From an uncultured Haemophilus sp. (GTDB lineage: Bacteria; Pseudomonadota; Gammaproteobacteria; Enterobacterales; Pasteurellaceae), in assembly GCF_905207935.1 (NCBI RefSeq), contig NZ_CAJLNI010000114.1, positions 1 through 5,830 on the forward strand: a stretch of DNA of 5,830 nt, given 5' to 3'. Positions 1-5,652 of this stretch are shown piece by piece. Each line of letters opens with the position of its first letter. Within the stretch, counting starts at the first letter, position 1. Made by a program: the position numbers and the translations under genes. The notes below the pieces were generated by a model. It made no database searches. It worked only from the letters and a program-made list of their open reading frames with translations, and was not told the origin of the DNA.

Positions 1-723
1 GGGCTTAATTTTATCTATAAAGCCTTTACTACTACGGATATTGAAAGTGCAGTCAAAGGCATTCGTGCACTTGGTATTCGAGGTTGTGCTGTTTCGATGC
101 CATTTAAAGAAAGCTGTATGCCATTTTTAGATGAAATCTCCCCTTCTGCACAAGCCATTCAGTCTGTGAATACCATTGTGAATGATCAAGGGTTTCTTCG
201 TGCTTACAACACTGACTATATTGCGATTGTTAAACTTATCAAAGAATATCAATTAGATAAAAAGAGTAGAGTGATTGTACAAGGCAGTGGTGGTATGGCA
301 AAAGCCGTCGTTGCAGCCTTCAAAAATAGTGAGTTTGAGTATCTGAAGATTTTTGCTCGAAATGAAAAAACAGGTAAAAATTTAGCCGCACTTTATGACT
401 ATGAATATATCCCATCTTTAGATAATCAATCGGCAGACATTTTAGTCAACGTTACGCCAATTGGGATGAAAGGTGGAAAAGAAGAATTTGATCTCGCCTT
501 TCCTGAAAATCTTATTCAACAAGCTCAAACCGCTTTTGATGTGGTGGCGATTCCTGCTGAAACACCGTTTATCCAATTTGCTCAACAGCAAGGTAAACAA
601 ACCATTTCTGGTGCAGAAGTGATTGTGCTACAAGCCGTTGAACAATTTGAACTCTACACAAGTGTACGCCCTGATGACCAATTAGTCGCTGAAGCGGCTG
701 CCTTTGCTCGAAAAAACAGTTAA
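1..723 (+). CDS. Shikimate 5-dehydrogenase-like protein (SdhL/AroE family), 5'-truncated by window edge
   Basis: The reading frame is open from base 1 and lacks its beginning, so the ATG at 97 is internal: the 32 codons before it encode conserved family sequence ending in the substrate-site segment AVSMPFKE. In visible numbering (240 residues), Lys36 of that motif, Asn57 of NTIVN and Asp72 of YNTD match the catalytic Lys/Asp and shikimate-binding Asn of AroE. The Rossmann nucleotide loop is GSGGMAKAV (95-103), followed by ARNEKTG in place of the usual NRTxxR NADP signature, and by NVTPIGM. The C-terminus has the family segment GAEVIVLQAVEQFELYT. From memory it closely resembles the H. influenzae shikimate dehydrogenase-like protein HI0607 (about 271 aa), so about 31 N-terminal residues are missing. 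Canonical AroE reduces 3-dehydroshikimate with NADPH; the SdhL branch is a distinct, reportedly weaker enzyme, so the physiological substrate is uncertain. The gene ends at the shared terminator facing udp. Confidence 0.93.
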   Translation, partial: GLNFIYKAFTTTDIESAVKGIRALGIRGCAVSMPFKESCMPFLDEISPSAQAIQSVNTIVNDQGFLRAYNTDYIAIVKLIKEYQLDKKSRVIVQGSGGMAKAVVAAFKNSEFEYLKIFARNEKTGKNLAALYDYEYIPSLDNQSADILVNVTPIGMKGGKEEFDLAFPENLIQQAQTAFDVVAIPAETPFIQFAQQQGKQTISGAEVIVLQAVEQFELYTSVRPDDQLVAEAAAFARKNS

Positions 724-760
724 AAAAAGAATCGCACTTCTAAAAAGTGCGGTTCTTTTT
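724..760. terminator. Bidirectional intrinsic terminator made from an inverted uptake-signal pair
   Basis: Arms 724-739 and 745-760 form a 16-bp stem with a single T·G wobble (732/752) and a 5-nt loop (740-744). The GC-rich core is the uptake signal: ATCGCACTT on the left arm (one mismatch) and exact AAGTGCGGT on the right. The outer stem is A-run/T-run, so RNA made in either direction ends in U residues. It lies between the stop of the shikimate dehydrogenase-like gene (723) and the stop of udp (770, minus strand), as expected for a shared convergent terminator. Inverted uptake signals acting as terminators are known in Haemophilus; function here is inferred from structure and position. Confidence 0.9.
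745..753 (+). repeat. DNA uptake signal sequence core
   Basis: Exact AAGTGCGGT core forming the right arm of the terminator stem; its inverted partner at 731-739 has one mismatch. Confidence 0.93.
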
Positions 761-769
761 ATCTGAGTT

Positions 770-1528
770 TTACGCTAACAATTTTCTTGCGGCTTCCACT
801 ACGACTGATACTGCTTTTTCTTCCGTATCTTTCATAGTGGCTTCATTTGGAATTTCTTGTTGTGTACGGTTCACAATCACACCTGCTACCATACCAGCTC
901 GTAAGCCAAGAGCATTACACATGGTGAATAACGTCGCGGATTCCATCTCATAGTTCATCACATTGAGATCTTGCCATTGTTTTAACAAGCCTTGGTAATC
1001 ACGATACACTTTACCACTGTAAGTATCATAACGTTCTTGACCTGGATAGAAGGTATCAGATGACGCGGTAATACCTACAAATGGCTCAATGCCTTTTTCT
1101 TTCGCGGCATTGAAAAGTGCGGTAGTACATTCAAAATTTGCTACCGCTGGATATTCAATTGGGGCAAAATGACGGCTTGCACCATCAAGACGAACCGCAC
1201 CCGTTGTAACAAGAACATCACCTACATTGATATGTGGTTGAATCGCGCCTGTTGTACCAATACGTAAGAATGTACGCACGCCAAGCTGAGCCAGCTCTTC
1301 CACACAGATAGACGTAGAAGGGCCACCAATACCGGTTGAACACACCACCACCGGTTGACCATTTAAATAGCCTAACCAAGAAGTGAACTCACGTGTACTT
1401 GCAAGAAACTCGGGATTATCAAGCTTCTTAGCAATACGTTCGCTACGTGCTGGATCCCCTGGCACGATAGCTAATGTTGCACCTTTCAGTTGTGCTTTAG
1501 TCAGGTTTAAGTGAAATACATCAGACAT
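770..1528 (-). CDS. udp: Uridine phosphorylase
   Basis: Catalyses reversible phosphorolysis of uridine to uracil and ribose-1-phosphate in the cytoplasm (pyrimidine salvage). The 252-aa product aligns almost end to end with E. coli Udp (253 aa), offset by two residues. Visible phosphate and substrate residues include His6, Gly24 and Arg28 of IVPGDPAR, Arg46 of REFTSW, and Arg89/Thr92 of FLRIGTTGAI. Further on are the uracil-specific Gln164 and Arg166 in FYPGQERYDTY, and Glu194-Met195-Glu196 of NYEMESATL, which bind ribose. The start at 1526-1528 is chosen because it gives the family N-terminus MSDVFHLNLTK and follows AAGGAG with a 6-nt gap. A 14-codon upstream extension would translate the uptake signal and is not conserved. 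It lies 49 nt downstream of the yjgR stop on the same strand, so the two are probably co-transcribed. I saw no obvious CRP or CytR-type site like those that control E. coli udp. Confidence 0.97.
   Translation of the reverse strand: MSDVFHLNLTKAQLKGATLAIVPGDPARSERIAKKLDNPEFLASTREFTSWLGYLNGQPVVVCSTGIGGPSTSICVEELAQLGVRTFLRIGTTGAIQPHINVGDVLVTTGAVRLDGASRHFAPIEYPAVANFECTTALFNAAKEKGIEPFVGITASSDTFYPGQERYDTYSGKVYRDYQGLLKQWQDLNVMNYEMESATLFTMCNALGLRAGMVAGVIVNRTQQEIPNEATMKDTEEKAVSVVVEAARKLLA
1115..1123 (+). repeat. DNA uptake signal sequence core inside udp
   Basis: Exact AAGTGCGGT on the plus strand. Read in the udp frame its complement encodes T-A-L within ECTTALFNA, a segment also TTAL in E. coli Udp, so the signal fits a naturally permissive protein site. 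Confidence 0.92.
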
Positions 1529-1534
1529 AATAAT

Positions 1535-1540
1535 CTCCTT
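1535..1540 (-). promoter_or_regulatory. Ribosome binding site of udp (fixes the start)
   Basis: AAGGAG on the minus strand, 6 nt before the ATG at 1528. It supports the 252-aa start over the in-frame ATG 14 codons upstream. Confidence 0.85.
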
Positions 1541-1550
1541 TTTATCATTC

Positions 1551-1570
1551 TTGCCGCAAAGTGCGGTCAA
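1551..1570 (-). other. Intercistronic hairpin containing an uptake signal, between yjgR and udp
   Basis: On the minus strand, CCGCA and TGCGG (1562-1566 and 1554-1558) pair around a 3-nt loop. TTG and CAA extend the stem past one bulged A, giving about 8 bp. No T-run follows in the direction of transcription, so it is not an intrinsic terminator. It sits directly ahead of the udp ribosome binding site and could affect mRNA stability or processing. The TTGACC in its left arm is followed 18 nt later by GATAAA (4/6 to a -10), so a weak internal udp promoter is also possible. Confidence 0.45.
1559..1567 (+). repeat. DNA uptake signal sequence (extended type)
   Basis: Exact AAGTGCGGT followed by CAAATTTTCG and then a further T-rich tract, matching the AT-rich flank of the extended Haemophilus signal. 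It lies in the yjgR-udp gap. Confidence 0.94.
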
Positions 1571-1577
1571 ATTTTCG

Positions 1578-3077
1578 TTATTTTTTCAATGCGCCTAAAA
1601 TACCACGCATGATTTGTTTGGTCACTTCATTACGAATATTGCGGCCAACTGATTTTGCCACGCTATTCACAATTTGTTCTGTTGGGGAAAGTTTATCACC
1701 GCGTTTTTGTGTTCCAAAAATCATACGGCTTAAGCTACCAAATAAACCGCTTTCTTCCTCTTGCTGCGCTTGCTCAGCTTGTTTTTGTTGTACTGCTGCT
1801 AAATCTGCTTGCGCATTTAACACTTCGAAAGCCGACTCATTATCCACATAATCTTTATAGAAGGCATAAAGCTCATCGTCTTTCACCCAAGCAGCTCGCT
1901 CTTCTTCAGTAATCGGCGCAAGTTGGCTTTTCGGCGGATAAACATACGCCACTTCAACTGGCGCTGGCATCCCTTTTTCATCTAAGAATGAAATCAATGC
2001 TTGGCCTACACCTAAGGTTGAAATGGTTTCCACCACATTGACAGCAGGATTTGAACGGAACGTTTCCGCTGCAGATTTCACTGCTTTTTGATCGCGTGGA
2101 GTGAAAGCTCGCAATGCGTGTTGTACACGGTTACCCAATTGGCCTAACACGGTATCCGGTAAATCTAATGGGTTTTGGGTTACAAAATAAATCCCCACCC
2201 CTTTAGAACGAATCAAGCGAACCACTTGTTCCACTTTGTCCACCAACACACTCGGTGCACCATCAAAAAGTAAGTGCGCTTCATCGAAGAACATCACAAA
2301 TTTTGGTTTATCTGGATCGCCCACTTCTGGTAATTGCTCAAATAATTCAGACATCAACCAAAGCAAGAATGCGCTATACATTCTTGGGGAATTAATTAGT
2401 TTTTCAGAATTTAAAACATTGATCACGCCACGACCATCACGGGTTTGTAACCAATCTTCAAGATTTAATGCTGGCTCACCAAAAAGATTTGTCGCCCCTT
2501 CATTTTCAAGGGTCAGTAAAGCACGTTGAATCGCACCCACACTCGCAGCTGATACGTTGCCATATTCTACTTGGAACGATTTAGCGTTCTCTGCCACAAA
2601 TTTAAGCATGGCGCGTAAATCTTTTAAATCGATGAGTAGCAAGCCTTTATCATCTGCCACACGGAATACAAGGTTTAATAAGCCTTCTTGGGTTGCATTT
2701 AAATTTAATAAACGGGAAAGTAATAATGGTCCCATTTCAGAAATCGTGGTACGAAGCGGAATACCGGTTTCACCGAATACATCCCAAAATGACACAGGAT
2801 AGCCATTTAAATAACTCTCGCCACCTAAATCAAATTGCTCAATGCGTTCTGCTACTTTGCCACTGAATGTGCCCGCTTTTACTAAACCGGACAAATCGCC
2901 TTTTACATCCACTAAAAAGACCGGCACGCCATCATCACTGAACGCTTCCGCCATTTTACGTAATGTCACGGTTTTCCCCGTCCCTGTCGCCCCAGCGATC
3001 AGGCCATGACGGTTTGCCATTTTTGCGGTAATACCAAGGGTTTGACCTTGTTCGGTACGCGCGAGAGAATATTGCAT
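1578..3077 (-). CDS. yjgR: YjgR family (DUF853) HerA-type P-loop ATPase
   Basis: The 499-aa product matches E. coli YjgR (about 500 aa) in length and layout. It is a predicted cytoplasmic ATPase of the HerA/FtsK-like superfamily annotated as DUF853 or HerA C-terminal domain; its biological role is not established. Walker A is GATGTGKT (29-36). Walker B is FVMFFDEAH, with Asp265-Glu266. A sensor-like VTQNP (299-303) follows, then the Arg-containing segment RAFTPRDQ (323-330), similar to the arginine-finger region of HerA relatives. Residues about 421-445 are a Gln/Glu/Ala-rich, probably coiled linker. The basic C-terminal tail with VGRNIRNEV and RGILGAL is the family ending. The start is supported by AAAGGAA, 5 nt upstream, and a good promoter further up (3114-3142). 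It is the first gene of a likely yjgR-udp unit. Unlike archaeal HerA it has no adjacent NurA nuclease, so a repair or defence role is not supported by context. Confidence 0.95.
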   Translation of the reverse strand: MQYSLARTEQGQTLGITAKMANRHGLIAGATGTGKTVTLRKMAEAFSDDGVPVFLVDVKGDLSGLVKAGTFSGKVAERIEQFDLGGESYLNGYPVSFWDVFGETGIPLRTTISEMGPLLLSRLLNLNATQEGLLNLVFRVADDKGLLLIDLKDLRAMLKFVAENAKSFQVEYGNVSAASVGAIQRALLTLENEGATNLFGEPALNLEDWLQTRDGRGVINVLNSEKLINSPRMYSAFLLWLMSELFEQLPEVGDPDKPKFVMFFDEAHLLFDGAPSVLVDKVEQVVRLIRSKGVGIYFVTQNPLDLPDTVLGQLGNRVQHALRAFTPRDQKAVKSAAETFRSNPAVNVVETISTLGVGQALISFLDEKGMPAPVEVAYVYPPKSQLAPITEEERAAWVKDDELYAFYKDYVDNESAFEVLNAQADLAAVQQKQAEQAQQEEESGLFGSLSRMIFGTQKRGDKLSPTEQIVNSVAKSVGRNIRNEVTKQIMRGILGALKK

Positions 3078-3113
3078 AAAGATTCCTTTGTTTTGTTAGT
3101 TTTATTTAAACGA

Positions 3114-3142
3114 ATAATAAGGAAAAAACGAAGTGCGGTCAA
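3114..3142 (-). promoter_or_regulatory. Predicted sigma70 promoter for yjgR-udp
   Basis: Minus strand: -35 TTGACC (3142-3137), a 17-nt spacer, and -10 TATTAT (3119-3114), each 5/6 to consensus. Transcription would start near 3107, giving a leader of about 30 nt that contains the yjgR ribosome binding site. The -35 hexamer overlaps the end of the uptake signal at 3131-3139. Confidence 0.7.
3131..3139 (+). repeat. DNA uptake signal sequence (extended type)
   Basis: Exact AAGTGCGGT followed by CAAAATTTAAG, in the divergent promoter region. Its 3' end supplies half of the yjgR -35 element. Confidence 0.93.
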
Positions 3143-3161
3143 AATTTAAGTGATTTTACGG

Positions 3162-3167
3162 TATAAT
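3162..3167 (+). promoter_or_regulatory. Predicted -10 box for the yiiM-ychJ-yihY-dtd unit
   Basis: Perfect TATAAT about 33 nt before the yiiM ATG, placing a start near 3174 and a leader of about 26 nt. The -35 is poor: TCAAAA at 3139-3144 (17-nt spacing) or GTCAAA at 3138-3143 (18-nt spacing), each 3/6. These overlap the divergent yjgR -35, so the two promoters may compete for polymerase. Confidence 0.6.
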
Positions 3168-3199
3168 TTCTCAAAACTAACTCAAAGCAGGAAAAATAG

Positions 3200-3865
3200 A
3201 TGTCAAACGCAAAAATTCTTATTATTAAAACAGGATTGATCGAAACCTTAACATTCCCTGATGGTAGCTCATATGAAAGTGCTATCCGTAAAAAACCGGT
3301 ACCCATGGTAAAAGTGCACACGCTGGGTGCAGAAGGTAACGATGTGGGTTTAAAAGCCCATCACGGTGGTGTTGATAAAGCCTTGTTTTTTATGTCTGAT
3401 GTGTCTTTCCCTGCTTTAAACGCGCTACTTGGTGAAAAGTTTGATTTTTACGGTAGTGCGATTTATGGTGAAAACTTTGTGGTATCCGGCTTACATGAAG
3501 ATAATGTCTGCATAGGCGATCGTTACAAAATTGGCACGACTCTTTTAGAAGTGTCTCAACCACGTAAACCTTGCGAGCGTTTATCTCATAATACCAAGAA
3601 TGAGAATACAAGAGAGGTAATTCGTCAGTCAGGCTGGACAGGTTGGTATGTTCGCGTGATCGAAGAAGGTGAAATTCATCAAGGCGATGAACTCATCTTG
3701 CAACATCGTCCTTATCCAGAATGGACAATTCGTCGTTTAAACACACTACTTTCTGCTCCTTCAAGTGTCGCAGAATTAGAAGAAGCCTTAGCCATCGAGG
3801 AATTAGCGCCAGCGTTTAAACGTTCTGTTAACTCACAATTACGTAATTTACAGCAGGCGGCCTAA
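3200..3865 (+). CDS. yiiM: YiiM-like MOSC-domain protein (probable molybdenum-cofactor N-hydroxylamine reductase)
   Basis: The 221-aa product is close to E. coli YiiM (224 aa). MOSC landmarks are VHTLGAEGNDVG (39-50), the cofactor-pocket segment HHGGVDKAL (54-62), YGENF (89-93), IGDRYKIG (105-112) and VSQPRKPCERL (118-128). Cys125 in the last segment is the invariant MOSC cysteine expected to ligate molybdenum. After GWYVRVIEEGEI the C-terminal 50 residues are helical and fit the YiiM 3-alpha domain. E. coli YiiM, with YcbX, is known to detoxify N-hydroxylated bases such as 6-hydroxylaminopurine; the same role here is inferred from family membership. The ATG is preceded by AGGA with a 7-nt gap and by a TATAAT box at 3162-3167. 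It is the first of four closely spaced genes; the next start is one base after its stop. A family name is safer than an exact substrate. Confidence 0.9.
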   Translation: MSNAKILIIKTGLIETLTFPDGSSYESAIRKKPVPMVKVHTLGAEGNDVGLKAHHGGVDKALFFMSDVSFPALNALLGEKFDFYGSAIYGENFVVSGLHEDNVCIGDRYKIGTTLLEVSQPRKPCERLSHNTKNENTREVIRQSGWTGWYVRVIEEGEIHQGDELILQHRPYPEWTIRRLNTLLSAPSSVAELEEALAIEELAPAFKRSVNSQLRNLQQAA

Positions 3866-3866
3866 A

Positions 3867-4340
3867 ATGTCGGCTAAAACGACCGCACTTTGTCCGTGCC
3901 AATCTTCGCTTTCTTATGAAGATTGTTGCAGACGCTTTCATTCAGGCAATATGTTTCCAGAAACAGCGGAACAACTCATGCGTTCCCGCTATTCAGCGTT
4001 TGTGCTTAAAAATATTCCTTATATCGTGCAAACCACTGTGCCAAGCCAACAAACCTTATTAGATGAAAAAGCCCTGCAAGATTGGGCGGATGAAACGCAA
4101 TGGCTCGGTTTAGATATTGTCAAAGCAGAAACCTTAACCAAAACACAAAGTGCGGTTGAATTTAAAGCACATTTTCAAGGCAGCGAACAGCCACAAGTGC
4201 ATCACGAATATTCTCTTTTTGTAAAAATTGATGGTCGTTGGTATTTTGTTGATCCCACTGTGCCGCTCCCAAGCAATAAACAGCCTTGTGTTTGTGGCTC
4301 AGGGAAGAAATTTAAACATTGTTGCGGAGGCTTGCTCTAA
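3867..4340 (+). CDS. ychJ: YchJ family (UPF0225) SEC-C motif protein
   Basis: The 157-aa product has a SEC-C zinc motif at each end around an NTF2-like core, the arrangement of E. coli YchJ (152 aa). The N-terminal motif has Cys9, Cys11, Cys20 and Cys21; the C-terminal motif has Cys141, Cys143, Cys152 and Cys153. Both fit C-x-C-x8-C-C and should bind one Zn each. The core carries the family signature LMRSRYSAFV (37-46), then WLGLDIV and DGRWYFVDP. SEC-C motifs resemble the zinc-binding SecB/ribosome-contact tail of SecA, but YchJ itself has no established function. The ATG follows the yiiM stop by one base, with only a weak ribosome site in the end of yiiM (GGCGG), suggesting translational coupling. 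The gene carries two uptake signals in opposite orientation, at 3882-3890 and 4148-4156. Confidence 0.94.
   Translation: MSAKTTALCPCQSSLSYEDCCRRFHSGNMFPETAEQLMRSRYSAFVLKNIPYIVQTTVPSQQTLLDEKALQDWADETQWLGLDIVKAETLTKTQSAVEFKAHFQGSEQPQVHHEYSLFVKIDGRWYFVDPTVPLPSNKQPCVCGSGKKFKHCCGGLL
3882..3890 (-). repeat. DNA uptake signal sequence core in ychJ
   Basis: Exact ACCGCACTT on the plus strand (AAGTGCGGT on minus). It encodes T-A-L immediately before the first SEC-C cysteine of YchJ. Confidence 0.92.
4148..4156 (+). repeat. DNA uptake signal sequence core in ychJ
   Basis: Exact AAGTGCGGT, preceded by A and followed by TGAATTTAAAG. It encodes S-A-V of QSAVEF in the YchJ core. Confidence 0.93.
4326..4330 (+). 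promoter_or_regulatory. Ribosome binding site of yihY inside ychJ
   Basis: GGAGG, 9 nt before the ATG at 4340. It lies within the final Cys-Gly-Gly codons of ychJ and favours the start at 4340 over the in-frame ATG at 4319, which is upstream of this site. Confidence 0.75.
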
Positions 4341-5164
4341 TGACCTTAACGTCTTTTCTCGCATTATTCTGGCAGCGTTCTCAAGAAAATAAATTAACGC
4401 AAGCTGCCGGTTCACTCACCTACAGCACCATGCTCGCTATCGTGCCATTAATTATGGTGGTGTTTTCAATTTTCTCTGCTTTTCCCGTTTTTAACGAAGT
4501 AACTGGCGCATTGAAAGAATTCATCTTCACCAATTTTGCTCCTTCCGCGAGTGATGTTGTGGGACAATATATTGATGAATTCGTCCATAATTCAAAGAAA
4601 ATGAGCGCCGTGGGGATTGTGAGTTTGATTTTAGTGGCATTAATGCTGATTAACTCTATCGACCGCACACTTAATGGCATTTGGCAAGATACCAGTAATC
4701 GCCCAATTTTTACGTCATTTGCTATTTATTGGCTCATTTTAACGCTCGGCCCGCTTTTAATCGGTACTAGCATTGCGGCAAGTTCCTATGTCAAAGCCAT
4801 GTTCGAGCAATCGGAAACGCTCTCTTTTGGTTTAAAACTCCTCAGCTTTGTGCCATTTCTTTCTACTTGGTTTATTTTCACGCTCATTTATATGGTCGTG
4901 CCAAATAAGAAAGTGAGCATCAAGCATTCTGCAGCAGGTGCATTAATTGCGGCAATTTTCTTTACTTTAGGGAAACAAGCCTTTACTTGGTACATCACTA
5001 CCTTCCCATCTTATCAATTAATTTATGGCGCCATGGCGACACTGCCGATCATGTTATTGTGGATTCAAATCAGCTGGACAGTGGTGTTATTCGGTGCACA
5101 ATTAGCCGCAGTACTTGCAGAAGAGCGGTCAACGAATCAAACAAATTTAGAGGAAGTAAAATGA
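4340..5164 (+). CDS. yihY: YihY family (UPF0761) inner-membrane protein
   Basis: The 274-aa product is a multi-pass membrane protein. Hydrophobic segments lie at roughly residues 28-50, 88-107, 125-150, 167-188, 194-216 and 228-260, fitting the six helices of the YihY/virulence factor BrkB family. Conserved points shared with E. coli YihY include a TQAAGSLTY-type N-terminal segment, SIVPL-like first helix, NSIDRTLNGIW (105-115), TLGPLLIG (135-142), FPSYQLIYG (222-230) and a closing FGAQLAA. The family was once labelled ribonuclease BN; that activity belongs to ElaC/RNase Z, so the nuclease label should not be copied. The actual function is unknown. The ATG at 4340 overlaps the ychJ stop (TAATG) and has GGAGG 9 nt upstream. 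A 7-codon extension from 4319 lacks support. Its TGA overlaps the dtd ATG by four bases. Confidence 0.93.
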   Translation: MTLTSFLALFWQRSQENKLTQAAGSLTYSTMLAIVPLIMVVFSIFSAFPVFNEVTGALKEFIFTNFAPSASDVVGQYIDEFVHNSKKMSAVGIVSLILVALMLINSIDRTLNGIWQDTSNRPIFTSFAIYWLILTLGPLLIGTSIAASSYVKAMFEQSETLSFGLKLLSFVPFLSTWFIFTLIYMVVPNKKVSIKHSAAGALIAAIFFTLGKQAFTWYITTFPSYQLIYGAMATLPIMLLWIQISWTVVLFGAQLAAVLAEERSTNQTNLEEVK

Positions 5165-5595
5165 TCGCATTAATCCAGCGTGTAACACAGGCTAAAGTGG
5201 AAGTTGAAGGTCAAATTGTAGGACAAATAGCCAAGGGCTTATTGGTTTTATTAGGCGTGGAAAAAGAAGATGACCAAGCCAAAGCAGATAAACTCGCCGA
5301 GAAAGTCTTAAATTACCGTATTTTCAGCGATGAAAATGACAAAATGAATTTAAACGTGCAGCAAATCGGTGGTGAAGTGCTTGTGGTATCCCAATTTACT
5401 TTAGCTGCTGACACGCAAAAAGGCTTACGACCAAGTTTCTCAAAAGGTGCCGCACCAGCATTGGCTAACGAATTGTATGGCTATTTTTCGCAAAAATGTG
5501 CAGAAAAAGTCACTGTTGCCAACGGACAATTTGCAGCAGATATGCAAGTGAGCCTCACCAATGATGGCCCAGTTACATTTTGGTTAAATGTCTGA
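5161..5595 (+). CDS. dtd: D-aminoacyl-tRNA deacylase
   Basis: Hydrolyses D-amino acids (classically D-Tyr), and also mischarged glycine, from tRNA, protecting translation in the cytoplasm. The 144-aa product is one residue shorter than E. coli Dtd and very similar over its full length, beginning MIALIQRVTQAKV. Both active-site signatures are intact: SQFT (77-80) and NDGPVT (134-139). Gly136-Pro137 of the second is the cross-subunit Gly-cisPro pair that rejects L-aminoacyl-tRNA. KMNLNVQQ and RPSFSKGA are further conserved blocks. The ATG overlaps the yihY stop in ATGA and is preceded by AGAGGA with a 6-nt gap. The longer in-frame start at 4987 lies inside yihY and adds non-family sequence, so it is rejected. 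Last gene of the four-gene unit. Confidence 0.97.
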   Translation: MIALIQRVTQAKVEVEGQIVGQIAKGLLVLLGVEKEDDQAKADKLAEKVLNYRIFSDENDKMNLNVQQIGGEVLVVSQFTLAADTQKGLRPSFSKGAAPALANELYGYFSQKCAEKVTVANGQFAADMQVSLTNDGPVTFWLNV

Positions 5596-5603
5596 ATAAA
5601 GAG

Positions 5604-5621
5604 AAAAATCGCTATTTTTTT
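5604..5621 (+). terminator. Possible weak terminator after dtd
   Basis: AAAAAT (5604-5609) and ATTTTT (5614-5619) could pair around CGCT, ending in a run of seven T (5615-5621), starting 8 nt after the dtd stop. The stem is only A-T pairs, so it is weak as an intrinsic terminator. Confidence 0.35.
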
Positions 5622-5626
5622 CAAAG

Positions 5627-5646
5627 CAAAGGAAACTCTTCCTTTG
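5627..5646. other. Perfect 8-bp inverted repeat downstream of dtd
   Basis: CAAAGGAA (5627-5634) and TTCCTTTG (5639-5646) flank the 4-nt loop ACTC. No T-run follows on either strand, so it is not a standard terminator. It may protect the 3' end of the dtd mRNA; function is unproven. Confidence 0.5.
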
Positions 5647-5652
5647 ATCGCA

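Noticed and set aside
1529..1570. N-terminal extension of udp from an upstream in-frame ATG
   Set aside because: The 14 extra residues come from translating the uptake signal and hairpin, are not part of the Udp family, and the strong AAGGAG sits before the ATG at 1528.
1561..1912. Plus-strand ORFs opposite the yjgR 3' end, with cysteine- and serine-rich products
   Set aside because: They are antisense shadows of the Gln/Ala-rich YjgR linker; composition reflects the opposite-strand codons.
3139..3321. 60-residue minus-strand ORF over the yiiM promoter and start
   Set aside because: It lies antisense to conserved yiiM codons and crosses the promoter region, with no recognisable motif or ribosome site.
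4319..4339. Seven-codon extension of yihY
   Set aside because: The GGAGG at 4326-4330 lies downstream of the ATG at 4319 and is well placed for 4340; the extra codons merely read the ychJ SEC-C end in another frame.
5104..5120. Additional uptake signals at near-matches (around 2271, 4667 and 5112)
   Set aside because: Each differs from AAGTGCGGT by one or more bases or an insertion; only exact cores were counted.
4987..5160. Longer start for dtd inside yihY
   Set aside because: It adds 58 residues with no family similarity that overlap the well-conserved YihY C-terminus; the ATG at 5161 gives the exact Dtd N-terminus and has a good ribosome site.
4340..5164. Ribonuclease BN label for YihY
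   Set aside because: Old annotation of this family; RNase BN activity belongs to the ElaC/RNase Z protein and this product is a six-helix membrane protein with no nuclease motif.
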